Shown here piece after piece: positions 36,932 to 46,357 of a stretch of 64,000 nucleotides of DNA. Within the stretch, counting starts at the first letter, position 1. Each line of letters starts with the position of its first letter. Under the pieces are notes generated by a model. It was not told the DNA's origin and searched no databases. It saw only the letters and a list, made by a program, of their open reading frames with translations. The translations under genes and the position numbers were made by a program. The DNA is from an uncultured Helicobacter sp. (GTDB lineage Bacteria; Campylobacterota; Campylobacteria; Campylobacterales; Helicobacteraceae), in the NCBI GenBank assembly GCA_944325775.1, contig CALVBL010000001.1:62001-126000 (forward strand), read 5' to 3'.

Positions 36932-37798
36932 ATGAAAAAACAAAGCTGGGAGTGGCTAAAAAATAGCGATACCAAGACGATTGTGCGCAAAGCGAGGATT
37001 GAAGGCAAGCGAATCTATCGATTTTTTGATCAGCAGCTTATCTATGCTGCTTCGCTGAGTTTTTATACGATTTTCGCGCTTATTCCGATGTTGCTGATAT
37101 TTTTTTCGATTCTTTTGCATCTCCCGCAGTTTCAAGATGAGATCTTAGAGCTCAAAGAGCTGATCCTCTCAAATCTCCTGCCCACCAACACCGATACCTT
37201 TTCCCAATACCTTGATACATTTTTGCAAAACAGCTCTAAGCTTGGGACAATGGGGCTTGTGTATGTGCTTATCACTTCGATTTTGTTTTTTCGCAACTTC
37301 GAATATGTAACCGCTAAGGTGTTTAATTCAAGTCCGCGCAAATTTTTTGATTCTGTCGTGGTGTATTGGACGATGATTACTTTGTTTCCTATTTCGCTTG
37401 CACTCTCGATTTATTTTAGCGGCGAGGTGCAGCGGTTTTTGAACGATGTGGCAGACTTCAGTTTGTTGTTTAAGATTCTGCCTTATTTCATCACTTGGGG
37501 TATGTTTTTTGTGCTTTTTAAAATTTCAGCAAACAAAGCCCTACACTTTTTCCCTCTGCTGCTCTCAAGTCTTGGCACCACTATCGTGTGGCTTATCACC
37601 AAATGGGGCTTTGTGTATTATGTGTTTTATAACCAAACCTACAAAAGCATATATGGACAGATTTCGATTTTGCTATTTTTGATGCTTTGGATTTATGTTT
37701 CTTGGGTGGTGATTTTGAGCGGTATGCGTTCGTGCGAGGGTTTTATGAGCGATTTTGGCAAGAAACTTGAGCAGACCTTTGGGGAAGTGAAAATATAG
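36932..37798 (+). CDS. YihY/BrkB-family inner-membrane protein
   Basis: About 288 residues with six membrane segments. The family opening is QQLIYAASLSFYTIFALIPM, and the end has LLFLMLWIYVSWVVILSGM. Proteins of this family were once called RNase BN, wrongly; their role is unresolved, possibly transport. The ATG at 36932 follows the bioB stop by 5 bp; a TTG at 36917 inside bioB is an alternative. Confidence 0.8.
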   Translation: MKKQSWEWLKNSDTKTIVRKARIEGKRIYRFFDQQLIYAASLSFYTIFALIPMLLIFFSILLHLPQFQDEILELKELILSNLLPTNTDTFSQYLDTFLQNSSKLGTMGLVYVLITSILFFRNFEYVTAKVFNSSPRKFFDSVVVYWTMITLFPISLALSIYFSGEVQRFLNDVADFSLLFKILPYFITWGMFFVLFKISANKALHFFPLLLSSLGTTIVWLITKWGFVYYVFYNQTYKSIYGQISILLFLMLWIYVSWVVILSGMRSCEGFMSDFGKKLEQTFGEVKI

Positions 37799-37812
37799 AA
37801 TCTAGGCAAATT

Positions 37813-39408
37813 ATGAGTGTCTTAAGCGAATATATTTTTAGCAGCACAAATATCGTTGTGATAGGTTTTTTCGCGCTTTTTTTATATGCGGGGTGCTCTT
37901 CGGTGGTGGTCAATATCAAGGATATTGATCCTAAGCATTTGCCAAAGGGGCGTGAGATCCCAAGCTTTATCCCGCAGGATACGACACTAGGCAAGGTGTA
38001 TGCTAAGGAGCTAGAAGCGCACAAAGGGGAGAGTGGCGCACTTTTGCTCGATGATGGCACACAGGCACTTTTGCATCGTGTCGCACTCACGCGTATGGCA
38101 CAAAAGAGTATTTTTTTGCAGTCTTACATTTATAAAGACGAGATTGCCTCTAAAATCTTTATGCACGAGCTTTGGAAAGCAGCAAATCGGGGCGTGCAAG
38201 TGCGCATACTCATCGATGATAATGGCTTAGATTCTGATTTTTCAGACATTATTACACTAGATTCACACCCAAATATCCAAGTCAAGATCTTCAATCCTTA
38301 CAAAAATCGTTCTAGATTCTTGCGCTATCCAGAAATGGTGTATGACTTCAATCGCATCAATCATCGTATGCACAATAAGATTTTTGTAGTCGATGATATC
38401 GCACTCATCATCGGTGGGCGCAATGTCGCGGATGATTATTTTGATAACAACACCCATTTGAATTTTACTGATACAGATGTGGTCTTTGTCGGTGAAGTGG
38501 CGAAGTCTGCGACAAAGAGTTTTATGGCGTATTGGGATTATGAGCGTTCCATACCCGCTACGTTGTTACCCTCAAAGCATTCGATGAAAAGCTATCTCAA
38601 AGAGATTAAGGCGATCTCACAGCGCATCGCCACCCAACCCAGTGGGTTTATCAAATATGATATGACGATTAGAAGTTTTGTGCAGCAATACACCACTAAG
38701 CGATTTGATATGGCGTGGGGTAGGGCGGTGTTTATCGCAGATGCACCTGATAAAATCGAGAAGATTCACCAAAGACGCCCTATCACAGACGCGCTCAAGC
38801 AGATTTTCTCGCGCACCAAAAGTGATGTGTATATCGCTGCGGCATACCTCGTGCCGGGCAAGCACGCACTAGGAGACCTAAGCTCTCTCAAAAATCGGAA
38901 AATATCGATTAATGTCTTGACCAATTCGTTGGCTTCGACAGATTCACTTGTGGTGTATGCGGCGTGGGAGCGATATCGTGATAATTTTCTCAAAAATGGC
39001 GTGCGGGTGTATGAGTATCAGTATGAGGGCAAAAATAAAAAAAATGGCAGGAAGAAAAGTGGTGTGCGTGGCAAGCTTAGCTCTGGTGCGTCGCTGCATA
39101 GCAAAACCATCGTGTTTGATGAGCGCATTACATGGGTGGGGAGCTTCAATCTCGATCAACGCTCAAGCAATCTCAATACAGAATCTGTCGTGATTTTCGA
39201 AAATTCGGAGTTTGCTAAAAAAACAAAGGCAAACATTCAGGCAGAAATGTCGGATGCGTGGGAACTCTGGAGTGTAGATGGCGAGACATTTTGGAGGGGA
39301 TATAATAAAGACGGAGTGTTTGAGATTCACAACACACCGCCAAATGCTAATATATTTTTGCGCCTTTTTAATGTCTTAGCAAAGATTTTGCCAGAGGATC
39401 AGGTGTAA
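37813..39408 (+). CDS. Phospholipase D-family protein, ClsC-like cardiolipin synthase
   Basis: A protein of 531 residues. There is one N-terminal hydrophobic stretch with a lipobox-like LYAGC at Cys28. Two HKD motifs are visible: HRMHNKIFVVDD (His187, Lys189, Asp194) and LHSKTIVFDE near residue 430, followed by WVGSFNLDQRS. Paired HKD motifs mark phosphatidyl transferases such as ClsC, which makes cardiolipin from phosphatidylglycerol and phosphatidylethanolamine. It lies 14 bp after the yihY-like gene in the same direction. Substrate is inferred. Confidence 0.8.
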   Translation: MSVLSEYIFSSTNIVVIGFFALFLYAGCSSVVVNIKDIDPKHLPKGREIPSFIPQDTTLGKVYAKELEAHKGESGALLLDDGTQALLHRVALTRMAQKSIFLQSYIYKDEIASKIFMHELWKAANRGVQVRILIDDNGLDSDFSDIITLDSHPNIQVKIFNPYKNRSRFLRYPEMVYDFNRINHRMHNKIFVVDDIALIIGGRNVADDYFDNNTHLNFTDTDVVFVGEVAKSATKSFMAYWDYERSIPATLLPSKHSMKSYLKEIKAISQRIATQPSGFIKYDMTIRSFVQQYTTKRFDMAWGRAVFIADAPDKIEKIHQRRPITDALKQIFSRTKSDVYIAAAYLVPGKHALGDLSSLKNRKISINVLTNSLASTDSLVVYAAWERYRDNFLKNGVRVYEYQYEGKNKKNGRKKSGVRGKLSSGASLHSKTIVFDERITWVGSFNLDQRSSNLNTESVVIFENSEFAKKTKANIQAEMSDAWELWSVDGETFWRGYNKDGVFEIHNTPPNANIFLRLFNVLAKILPEDQV

Positions 39409-39432
39409 AGAGATTTTAATGTTTTAATGCAA

Positions 39433-39457
39433 ATTCGCAGGCGTGAAACCTGCGAAT
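39433..39457. terminator. Perfect hairpin between convergent genes
   Basis: ATTCGCAGG and CCTGCGAAT pair over 9 bp around a 7-base loop, in the 131-bp gap where the phospholipase-D gene and csd6 converge. It could end transcription from either side; no long T-run is present. Confidence 0.4.
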
Positions 39458-39539
39458 CGCTTCAAAGGGAGCGAATCCCGCTTCGCGAACACACAGCTGA
39501 TTCTATAAACCCACCTAGATTCTCATCAATCTATCACGA

Positions 39540-40595
39540 CTATTTTTCGCTCAAGATTTTCATCTCTCCACCATTGATCCACACATAGAGATCTTTGCGG
39601 TGACTGGAGCTAAAACTCACTTTGCCATTAAGTGAGGCTTGGTAGTCTTGTTGGAAATTCACACGATACATCTCGCGCCCCTCTTCATTGGGAAATGGCA
39701 CGATATCTATGGCACTAATCTTGATTTGCTTATCCTCATTCTTGGCAAACACGCGGCTTTTATACTCGGCAAACGCCTTGTAGCGCATACCATCTTGACG
39801 GATAAAGTTATCTTGGTCATAAAACTTCAGATATCCTGCTAGATTACCCTTTTGCCACATTTCTTTCCACGCATAGAGCCCAGCGAGGATCTGCGCGGCT
39901 TGCGTCGAGCTCATCGTGCGCAACTCACCTTCAGAAATAATCACAATAGAATCCCTATAATCCACCAGCCCATCGTATTTTTTCAAGATCTCATTATCGA
40001 TAGCGATACAGCCTTTGGTGTTGAGTTCCTCGCGGTTACCATCTAAGGGCAGTCCATGTATCCATATCCCGCTACCGGTGCGCTTGAGTGATCTATCGTA
40101 GGTGTTGGGATAATCCGTCGCAAACGCCAAGGGACCATAATAAGGCGGGAGATTGCTAAGACGTGCTGTGAGATCATACACGCCAATGGGTGTGGTAAGA
40201 TCGCCCTCGAGTTTTTTGTGTCCCTTGCCTTTGGCTACCAGCGCGCTTGAATCTCCTAATAATTCAAAGCCCTGCTTGGTTACTTTGAAGAGTCTCAAAT
40301 CCGGCAGAGCTTTGTTGGAGACAAACACATAACGCGTGTGCTGAAAGTATCCATAACTCACATCTCTCTGCCCCACGACTTTGAGCCAATAGGGGACGGA
40401 GAGGAGATAAGATTCTAGTTTTTCTTGCACGCTCGCTATGCCCTTTTGCTGATAGAGATTCACAAGCTCGAAAGTGGCTTCATCGAGGGATTCGGAGGAT
40501 TGGGGAGATTTGGGAGATTCAGAGGATAGAGGCTGTGCAGCGAGGATAGCCCACAGAGCGCAACAGCACGCATATAATTTTAGTATTTTTTTCAA
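39540..40595 (-). CDS. csd6: Csd6-type L,D-carboxypeptidase (cell-shape enzyme)
   Basis: A protein of 351 residues with an N-terminal signal peptide (to about residue 20). The YkuD catalytic region has GSGIWIHGLP (His180) and NTKGCIAID (Cys196). The C-terminal 110 residues form the NTF2-like domain found in Csd6 of H. pylori and Pgp2 of C. jejuni. These cut the terminal D-Ala of tetrapeptides and are needed for helical shape. The order hslV-hslU-era-csd6 matches H. pylori HP0515-HP0518 from memory. It lies 27 bp downstream of era. Confidence 0.9.
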   Translation of the reverse strand: MKKILKLYACCCALWAILAAQPLSSESPKSPQSSESLDEATFELVNLYQQKGIASVQEKLESYLLSVPYWLKVVGQRDVSYGYFQHTRYVFVSNKALPDLRLFKVTKQGFELLGDSSALVAKGKGHKKLEGDLTTPIGVYDLTARLSNLPPYYGPLAFATDYPNTYDRSLKRTGSGIWIHGLPLDGNREELNTKGCIAIDNEILKKYDGLVDYRDSIVIISEGELRTMSSTQAAQILAGLYAWKEMWQKGNLAGYLKFYDQDNFIRQDGMRYKAFAEYKSRVFAKNEDKQIKISAIDIVPFPNEEGREMYRVNFQQDYQASLNGKVSFSSSHRKDLYVWINGGEMKILSEK

Positions 40596-40622
40596 TCTTT
40601 CCTCCTTGATCTATGTGTCTAT

Positions 40623-41561
40623 CTATGACATATCTGCGCAGTCATAGCCGACTTTTTTGAGTTTTTTCTCTTCCTTGCTCCAACCCTTTTGCACACTTAC
40701 TTCAAGCTTCAAAAACACCTTTTTGCCCACAAGAGATTCTATATTTTTGCGTGCGAGTATGCCGATACGCTTGATGGTTTGTGCGCCTGCGCCTATTACG
40801 ACGCCCTTTTGACTTTGTTTTTCGACGATTATTGTAGCATAGATTCGCTCAATTTCGCCTTCCTCATAGCGTTGGATTATCACATCACTTTCATAAGGAA
40901 TCTCATCACTAAGATTCTCAAACAAGCTTTCGCGTATGAGTTCTTTGACGATTTCTCTAGTTTGCGCAGTGGTTATGCACTCTTCATCAAACAAAAATGC
41001 AGAATCTGGCAAAAACCGCGCCACCACATTCAGTAGAGATTCAGGACTAAATCCTCGCTTGGTGCTCACGGGAATGAGCGCTAGGTAGTGGGATTGGTAG
41101 GATTGATACTCGGCAAGTTTGCGCATTAGGGTGGCATTATCGAGTGTATCGGTTTTGCTAATAAGCAGGATATGGCGATTATGCACTGCCTTATCGCGCG
41201 AGAGATTCAAAAACTCTTCATAATGTCTAATCTCATCACTTGCAGGTGCGAGGTATATCCCCATATCGCAATCACTCATCGCGCGCAAAGATTGGGCGAG
41301 CATATATTGGTTTAGGAGTTTTTCTTGATGATGTATGCCCGGCGTATCCACAAACACAATCTGCGCATCATACGCCCCGCGCTCATCTATGCCACTATGG
41401 GGCACGATGACTTGGAGCTGTTTGCGCGTGGCGTTTGCTTTGTGTGATGTGAGAGAGATCTTTTGCCCAAGTAAAGCATTTAGCAATGTGCTTTTGCCCG
41501 CATTTGGTCTGCCCAAAGTCGCCACAAACCCACAACGTGTCTGTCTATCTTGCATACACAT
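40623..41561 (-). CDS. era: GTPase Era
   Basis: A protein of 312 residues and a 16S rRNA maturation and 30S assembly GTPase. G1 is GRPNAGKSTL, G3 is DTPGIHH, and G4 appears as ISKTDTLD with Thr-Asp rather than the usual Asn/Thr-Lys-x-Asp written out. The C-terminal KH domain has VVIGAGAQTIKRIG. The start codon follows the hslU stop directly; a second ATG lies two codons further in. Confidence 0.95.
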   Translation of the reverse strand: MCMQDRQTRCGFVATLGRPNAGKSTLLNALLGQKISLTSHKANATRKQLQVIVPHSGIDERGAYDAQIVFVDTPGIHHQEKLLNQYMLAQSLRAMSDCDMGIYLAPASDEIRHYEEFLNLSRDKAVHNRHILLISKTDTLDNATLMRKLAEYQSYQSHYLALIPVSTKRGFSPESLLNVVARFLPDSAFLFDEECITTAQTREIVKELIRESLFENLSDEIPYESDVIIQRYEEGEIERIYATIIVEKQSQKGVVIGAGAQTIKRIGILARKNIESLVGKKVFLKLEVSVQKGWSKEEKKLKKVGYDCADMS

Positions 41562-42902
41562 CTACAAAATATAGCGCGCTAAATCCACATTTTCCACAAG
41601 CTCGCCGAGCTTTTGACGCACCATATCAGCGGTGATGATCACCTCTTTGCCGATGTATTCCTCACACTCAAAACTGATGTCTTCCAACACGCGCTCAATC
41701 GTCGTGTGCAGTCGTCGCGCTCCGATATCCTCGGTTTTTTCATTAGCATTAAACGAAAGGCGTGCTAGCTCCCTGATCGCCTCATCTTCAAATTCTAGTG
41801 TGATGTCTTCAGTCTGGAGCAAAAGCTGGTATTGGCGGATAATAGAGCTTTTGACTTGAGTGAGAATCTTATACAGACTCTCTTGAGTAAGATTCTCTAG
41901 CTCCACGCGCAGTGGAAACCGCCCCTGCAACTCTGGGATTAGATCACTAGGTTTGCTGAAGTGGAACGCCCCCGCTGCGATAAAGAGGATATAATCTGTG
42001 CGAATCTGCCCGTATTTGGTATTTACCACGCTTCCCTCCACGATAGGGAGCAAATCCCTCTGCACGCCCTCTTTGCTCGGATCTTGGCGCGAGCCCTCCT
42101 TGCCGCTTACTGCGATTTTATCAATCTCATCGATAAAAATCACGCCCTTTTGCTCGGCGCGCCTTAAGCCCTCTTGTTTAATCGCTTCATAATCCAAGCA
42201 TTCCTTCGTCGCCTCGTATAAAAGCGCGTCTTTGGCTTCTTTCACGCTCATTTCACGCTTTTGGCTTTGCTCTTGTGAGCTTAAGACTTTGATGATGGAC
42301 TCTTGGACTTTAAGCACTTCTGGGGGGAGAGTTTCGTCATTGAGTGCAGTGTTTTTGCTCACTTCTATTTCGATGAGGAGTGAATCCACCTCGCCATCAC
42401 GCACCTTTTGTTTCATCTTGGCGAAACTCTGCTCATACTCCATCTTTTTTTGCTCGCTCACGCTATGGGGTAGTGGCGGGAGGATCTTGCGCGTGATTTT
42501 ATTGAGGATATACTCTTGTATGGCTTCTTGTTGCTCTTGCTTATATTCTTTCTCGACGAGATTCACACTTGCTAGGACCAAATCCCGCACCATAGATTCT
42601 ACATCGCGCCCTACAAAGCCTACCTCTGTGTATTTGCTCGCTTCGACCTTGATAAATGGCAAACCCATAATCTTTGCCATGCGGCGCGCGATTTCGGTCT
42701 TGCCCACGCCTGTAGAGCCTATCATCAAAATATTTTTTGGCGTGATTTCTTCTTGCACTTCTTTTTCTAGTTTCATTCTGCGGTAGCGGTTGCGCAAGGC
42801 GATGGCTACGCATTTTTTGGCTTCTTGTTGCCCGATGATATAGTCGTCTAGGTATGCGACAATCTGCCGTGGGGTCATATTTTCTTTGTCTAGATTTTGC
42901 AT
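41562..42902 (-). CDS. hslU: HslU, ATPase of the HslUV protease
   Basis: About 446 residues of an AAA+ unfoldase. Walker A is GSTGVGKTEIAR, the pore motif region is EASKYTEVGFVGRDVES, Walker B is GVIFIDEIDKI, and the sensor region follows with GARRLHTTIE. It feeds unfolded substrates to HslV. The ATG at 42902 overlaps the hslV stop (TAATG), and the ORF extension upstream of it lies inside hslV. Confidence 0.96.
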   Translation of the reverse strand: MQNLDKENMTPRQIVAYLDDYIIGQQEAKKCVAIALRNRYRRMKLEKEVQEEITPKNILMIGSTGVGKTEIARRMAKIMGLPFIKVEASKYTEVGFVGRDVESMVRDLVLASVNLVEKEYKQEQQEAIQEYILNKITRKILPPLPHSVSEQKKMEYEQSFAKMKQKVRDGEVDSLLIEIEVSKNTALNDETLPPEVLKVQESIIKVLSSQEQSQKREMSVKEAKDALLYEATKECLDYEAIKQEGLRRAEQKGVIFIDEIDKIAVSGKEGSRQDPSKEGVQRDLLPIVEGSVVNTKYGQIRTDYILFIAAGAFHFSKPSDLIPELQGRFPLRVELENLTQESLYKILTQVKSSIIRQYQLLLQTEDITLEFEDEAIRELARLSFNANEKTEDIGARRLHTTIERVLEDISFECEEYIGKEVIITADMVRQKLGELVENVDLARYIL

Positions 42903-43447
42903 TATGCTAACTCCAAGATTTTGATATTTGTGTTGGTGTAGATACATAGCTCACCTGCGATTTTTAGTGATTGCTCCACAAGCATTTTGGGCTCAATCTC
43001 TGCGAGTCTATCCAGCGCTCTAGCTGCGCTAAGTGCGTAGTTCCCACCGCTGCCAATCGCTGCGATCTTGCCATCTTCTGGCTCCACCACATCGCCTGTG
43101 CCACTAAGAATAAAAATATGCTCTTTATTGAGCACAATCATCATTGCTTCAAGCTTACGCAGGTATTTATCACTCCGCCATTGCTTGCTAAACTCCAGTA
43201 CTGAGCGCACCAACTCGCCCTTTTTGCCTTCTAAAATTCGTTCAAACATATCAAAGAGACTAAATGCATCAGCCGTACTTCCTGCAAAACCGCTTAAGAT
43301 TTTGTCATTATAGAGTGTGCGGATTTTAGTCGCGTTGCCTTTAAGCACGCAGTTTCCAAAGGTTACCTGCCCATCACCACCAATGATGGCGTATTGTTTG
43401 CCTTTGTATTCGCCTTTATAGCCTAGGATCGTTGTTGCTTCAAACAT
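42902..43447 (-). CDS. hslV: HslV, peptidase of the HslUV protease
   Basis: About 181 residues of an N-terminal-nucleophile peptidase. The sequence opens [12 protein letters not shown] and has [12 protein letters not shown] and [11 protein letters not shown]. In most bacteria the catalytic Thr directly follows Met1; here it is preceded by Met-Phe-Glu-Ala, the same extension I recall for H. pylori, so a short propeptide must be removed. The start was set at 43447; the longer frame from 43498 has no ribosome site. Confidence 0.94.
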   Translation of the reverse strand: MFEATTILGYKGEYKGKQYAIIGGDGQVTFGNCVLKGNATKIRTLYNDKILSGFAGSTADAFSLFDMFERILEGKKGELVRSVLEFSKQWRSDKYLRKLEAMMIVLNKEHIFILSGTGDVVEPEDGKIAAIGSGGNYALSAARALDRLAEIEPKMLVEQSLKIAGELCIYTNTNIKILELA

Positions 43448-43581
43448 AAGTTTTCCTTCAAAATTTTGTGCGATTCTAAAAATCTTAATCATCGCCACAC
43501 ACGAACGATAGCAAGTTCATGAAATAAACTTACATCAAAATTATAGAATCTCTTTTGTTAATCGCTTATTACAATTTTTAT

Positions 43582-43598
43582 AAACACAATATGTGTGC
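43582..43598. promoter_or_regulatory. Candidate methionine-regulon operator, metK site 1
   Basis: AAACACAATATGTGTGC: two mismatches, both in the outer right arm, from the metY palindrome. It is 101 bp upstream of the metK start. Confidence 0.6.
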
Positions 43599-43622
43599 GT
43601 AGATTTTTTTGCAAAAAATTAA

Positions 43623-43639
43623 AAACACAATACATATTT
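43623..43639. promoter_or_regulatory. Candidate methionine-regulon operator, metK site 2
   Basis: AAACACAATACATATTT: the left arm is perfect, with two changes on the right. It is 41 bp from site 1, about four helical turns, and 60 bp before metK, where it should overlap the promoter. Confidence 0.5.
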
Positions 43640-43698
43640 TCATTTTTTTGCGCTATTATTACGGCACTAAATCCCAACTCCAATCAAAGGATATACTA

Positions 43699-44859
43699 AT
43701 GAAAAAATCGTTTCTTTTCACTTCAGAATCAGTAACCGAGGGACACCCCGATAAAATGGCAGACCAAATCAGCGATGCAGTATTAGACTACATCATCGCA
43801 CGTGATAAAAATGCGCGTGTGGCGTGTGAGACGCTTGTAAGCAACGGCTTTTGTGTCATCGCAGGCGAGCTAAAAACTAGCGTGTATGCTCCTATGCAAG
43901 AAATCGCGCGTAAAGTTGTGCAAGAGATAGGCTACACAGACGCTCTCTATGGCTTTGACTATCGCTCTGCTGCGGTGCTAAATGGTATCGGTGAGCAAAG
44001 CCCAGACATCAATCAAGGTGTGGATAGAGCCGATGGCGAAATCGGTGCAGGCGACCAAGGACTTATGTTTGGCTATGCGTGCAGAGAGACGCCTTCGCTT
44101 ATGCCTCTACCAATATGGCTTTCTCATCGCCTCACAGAGGGATTGGCAGCTAAACGCAAAGATGGTAGTCTGCCATTTTTACGCCCAGATGGCAAATCTC
44201 AAGTAACCGTGCGATACGAAGATGGTGTGCCAGTGGCGATTGATACGATTGTGATTTCTACACAGCACAGCCCCGAGACACAGCAAACACACTTAAGAGA
44301 TGCAGTGATTGAAGAAATCGTGCAAAAAGTGCTACCAGCAAAATATCTCAATGACAATATCCGCTATTTTGTCAATCCCACAGGGAAGTTTGTAATCGGC
44401 GGACCACAAGGCGATGCGGGGCTTACCGGACGCAAAATCATCGTGGATACTTATGGCGGGAGTTGTCCGCATGGTGGTGGGGCATTTAGCGGAAAAGACC
44501 CAAGCAAGGTGGATAGAAGTGCGGCGTATGCAGCCCGTTATGTCGCTAAGAATCTTGTGGCAAGTGGCGTATGCGATAAGGCGGTAGTGCAAGTAGCCTA
44601 TGCTATCGGGGTGGTAGAGCCTGTCTCAATCCTAGTGGATACGCAAGGCACGGGCAAGGTGGAGGATTCTAAACTCACAGAATGTGTGAAGCAAATCTTC
44701 CGTTTAACGCCAAAGGGCATTATAGAATCGCTTGATCTCTTGCGACCGATTTACCAAAAAACCGCTGCATATGGACATTTTGGACGAGAGCTACCTGAAT
44801 TTAGCTGGGAGAAAACGGATAAGGTTGAAGCGATTAGGGACTTTTGCGGAGTGAAGTAA
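43699..44859 (+). CDS. metK: S-adenosylmethionine synthetase
   Basis: A protein of 386 residues that makes SAM from methionine and [23 protein letters not shown] at the start binds ATP and metal; [12 protein letters not shown] and [18 protein letters not shown] are the family signatures. The ATG at 43699 has AAAGGA before it. A longer open frame from 43609 would include operator 2 and has no homology. Product feedback through the two upstream palindromes is likely. Confidence 0.97.
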   Translation: MKKSFLFTSESVTEGHPDKMADQISDAVLDYIIARDKNARVACETLVSNGFCVIAGELKTSVYAPMQEIARKVVQEIGYTDALYGFDYRSAAVLNGIGEQSPDINQGVDRADGEIGAGDQGLMFGYACRETPSLMPLPIWLSHRLTEGLAAKRKDGSLPFLRPDGKSQVTVRYEDGVPVAIDTIVISTQHSPETQQTHLRDAVIEEIVQKVLPAKYLNDNIRYFVNPTGKFVIGGPQGDAGLTGRKIIVDTYGGSCPHGGGAFSGKDPSKVDRSAAYAARYVAKNLVASGVCDKAVVQVAYAIGVVEPVSILVDTQGTGKVEDSKLTECVKQIFRLTPKGIIESLDLLRPIYQKTAAYGHFGRELPEFSWEKTDKVEAIRDFCGVK

Positions 44860-45143
44860 GCCCCTAATAGAATCCAAAAACAAAGTACGATCTAGAAACA
44901 AGGAGCTATGAATCAAGTTTTATACTCTTACTCCTTGGATTCTCTAGATTCTCGCGTGTGTTTAGTCTGTTGTTTTTATGCAATTTGTGTTTTGGCAAAT
45001 TACTATCGTTTATATGATGAGTGAGTCTTTATTAGCTCTGCTTGTGTAAGCATACGAGATTGCTTAGAATCTAAAGCATTGTTTGGTACTGCTATTTTAT
45101 TGATACGATTTAGGTGGTGTGTTTGCACATACACTATATGTAC

Positions 45144-45299
45144 CTATTCATTGCGCTTAGAGCTATGCTCCTCGCCCCACATTGTGAGGGCATCTAAAAT
45201 TCCCATTTTATATTTACCACCAATGATTTTGAGTATATAGGCAAAAGGTGAAGATTGTATATTTTCTGCTTTTATGCATGAGAGTTCTTTTTGTTGCAT
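45144..45299 (-). pseudogene. HxlR-family regulator reduced to its two ends (in-frame internal deletion)
   Basis: A 51-residue open frame. Residues 17-34 read SSPFAYILKIIGGKYKMG, the N-terminal helix of HxlR-type repressors. Directly after come ILDALTMWGEEHSSKRNE, which is the family's C-terminal helix, usually about 60 residues further on. So the recognition helix and wing are gone while both ends remain in frame; the Ile-Leu at the joint fits both parts. HxlR genes typically stand divergent to the nitroreductase or oxidoreductase they control, as here. The product, if made, could only dimerise badly. The remaining gap 44860-45143 holds no gene I can see. Confidence 0.65.
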
Positions 45300-45415
45300 A
45301 GACTACCTTTAGTGTATATTATGATTGTGTGATGTTTTAGTATGAGGCTGTATGGTGTATGGTGGATTATATATGATTTTGGATAATAAAAGATCGTTGT
45401 GATACTCTACTTTAG

Positions 45416-45470
45416 GTAAGTATCTTACTTTATTTTGCGTATTGTGCTTTGTATAGTTTTAGCCTATAAT
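45416..45470 (+). promoter_or_regulatory. Nitroreductase promoter with HxlR-type operator
   Basis: GTAAG-TAT-CTTAC (45416-45428) is a perfect inverted repeat resembling operators of HxlR proteins such as YodB. Downstream are TTGTGC (45442-45447) and TATAAT (45465-45470) with a 17-bp spacer. The nitroreductase start follows 27 bp later. Confidence 0.55.
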
Positions 45471-45497
45471 GCTGTATATTTTTATTAAAAGGAGCAA

Positions 45498-46121
45498 ATG
45501 ATGAATTTGAGTTTTGTAGAAACATTGAATAAACGCTTTGCGTGTAAGGCTTATAAAGATCAGGTAATTGCTAAGGCGGATATGGATTTTATCCTTGAGG
45601 CAGGCAGACTTGCGCCAAGCTCTTGTGGCTTTGAACCATGGAAGTTTATCGTTTTAAGCAAAAGATCGGATAATGAGGCATTAAGCAAGGTAGCGTTTAA
45701 TCAAGAAAATGTTGCTAGTGCAAGCCATAATGTGGTTATTGTGGCAAGAACAGATTTGCAGGCAAAAGATGAATATATACAAAAACAAATAGCTAGAATC
45801 TGCCCACCAGATGATGAGGTGAAGTTTAATGAGGTTTTGCAAACCTATACTTATGCTACAAACACTATGAATGCAGAACAGCTCTATGCCTTTGCACATA
45901 GTAACTGCTATCTACCACTTATGCAGATGGCAACTGCAGCGATGACTTTGGGGATTGACTCGTGTATGATAGGGGGCTTTGAAAAAGAGAAAGTCGATGC
46001 ATATTTGGGACTTAACAAGCCATTTGAGACAGCAGTGATTTTAAGCTTAGGATATAGAAAACAAGAGCCAAAATACCAAAAAATACGCCTAAATTTTGAA
46101 GAGGTTGTGGAATATAGGTAG
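45498..46121 (+). CDS. Nitroreductase-family flavoprotein
   Basis: A protein of 207 residues. The FMN-binding opening is KRFACKAYKD, followed by LEAGRLAPSSCGFEPWKFIV, typical of the NfsB/RdxA group. TLGIDSCMIGGFEKEKV near residue 153 is the other family signature. These enzymes reduce nitro compounds or quinones with NAD(P)H. It resembles H. pylori RdxA in size and motifs, but orthology is not claimed. The upstream operator and the decayed divergent regulator suggest its control has changed. Confidence 0.85.
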   Translation: MMNLSFVETLNKRFACKAYKDQVIAKADMDFILEAGRLAPSSCGFEPWKFIVLSKRSDNEALSKVAFNQENVASASHNVVIVARTDLQAKDEYIQKQIARICPPDDEVKFNEVLQTYTYATNTMNAEQLYAFAHSNCYLPLMQMATAAMTLGIDSCMIGGFEKEKVDAYLGLNKPFETAVILSLGYRKQEPKYQKIRLNFEEVVEYR

Positions 46122-46357
46122 AGAGGAGATATTGTATATTACATAAAGAACTTATGCTTACTATCTACAGGATATATATGTGGCACTATAGAATCTTGCA
46201 AACATCATAAGGATTTTGCGTTATCATAAACCTCAAAACTTTAAAACACTAGAATGTCTTATGCTATACTCTTATTGATACAAGTAATTATTATGGGATA
46301 GAAAGCAAGGAAATATAGTATAATAGACTAAAGACCCCATAACATTGTGAGAGAAAT

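Noticed and set aside
36307..36966. Several ORFs on both strands over bioB
   Set aside because: All are out of frame or antisense to bioB, whose Fe-S cysteines and length are convincing.
42300..42330. G-run in hslU and a six-G run at the start of hemH (52428) as phase-variable tracts
   Set aside because: Both are short, in frame, and encode conserved residues of housekeeping genes.
43448..43698. SAM riboswitch before metK (also checked before metY and metN)
   Set aside because: No long structured leader with the conserved SAM-I, SAM-II or SAM/SAH pairing pattern is visible. The spaces are short, A+T-rich and hold the palindromes instead.
43609..43698. Longer metK reading frame starting 30 codons upstream
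   Set aside because: The extension is not like any MetK, lies over operator 2 and has no ribosome site, while the ATG at 43699 does.
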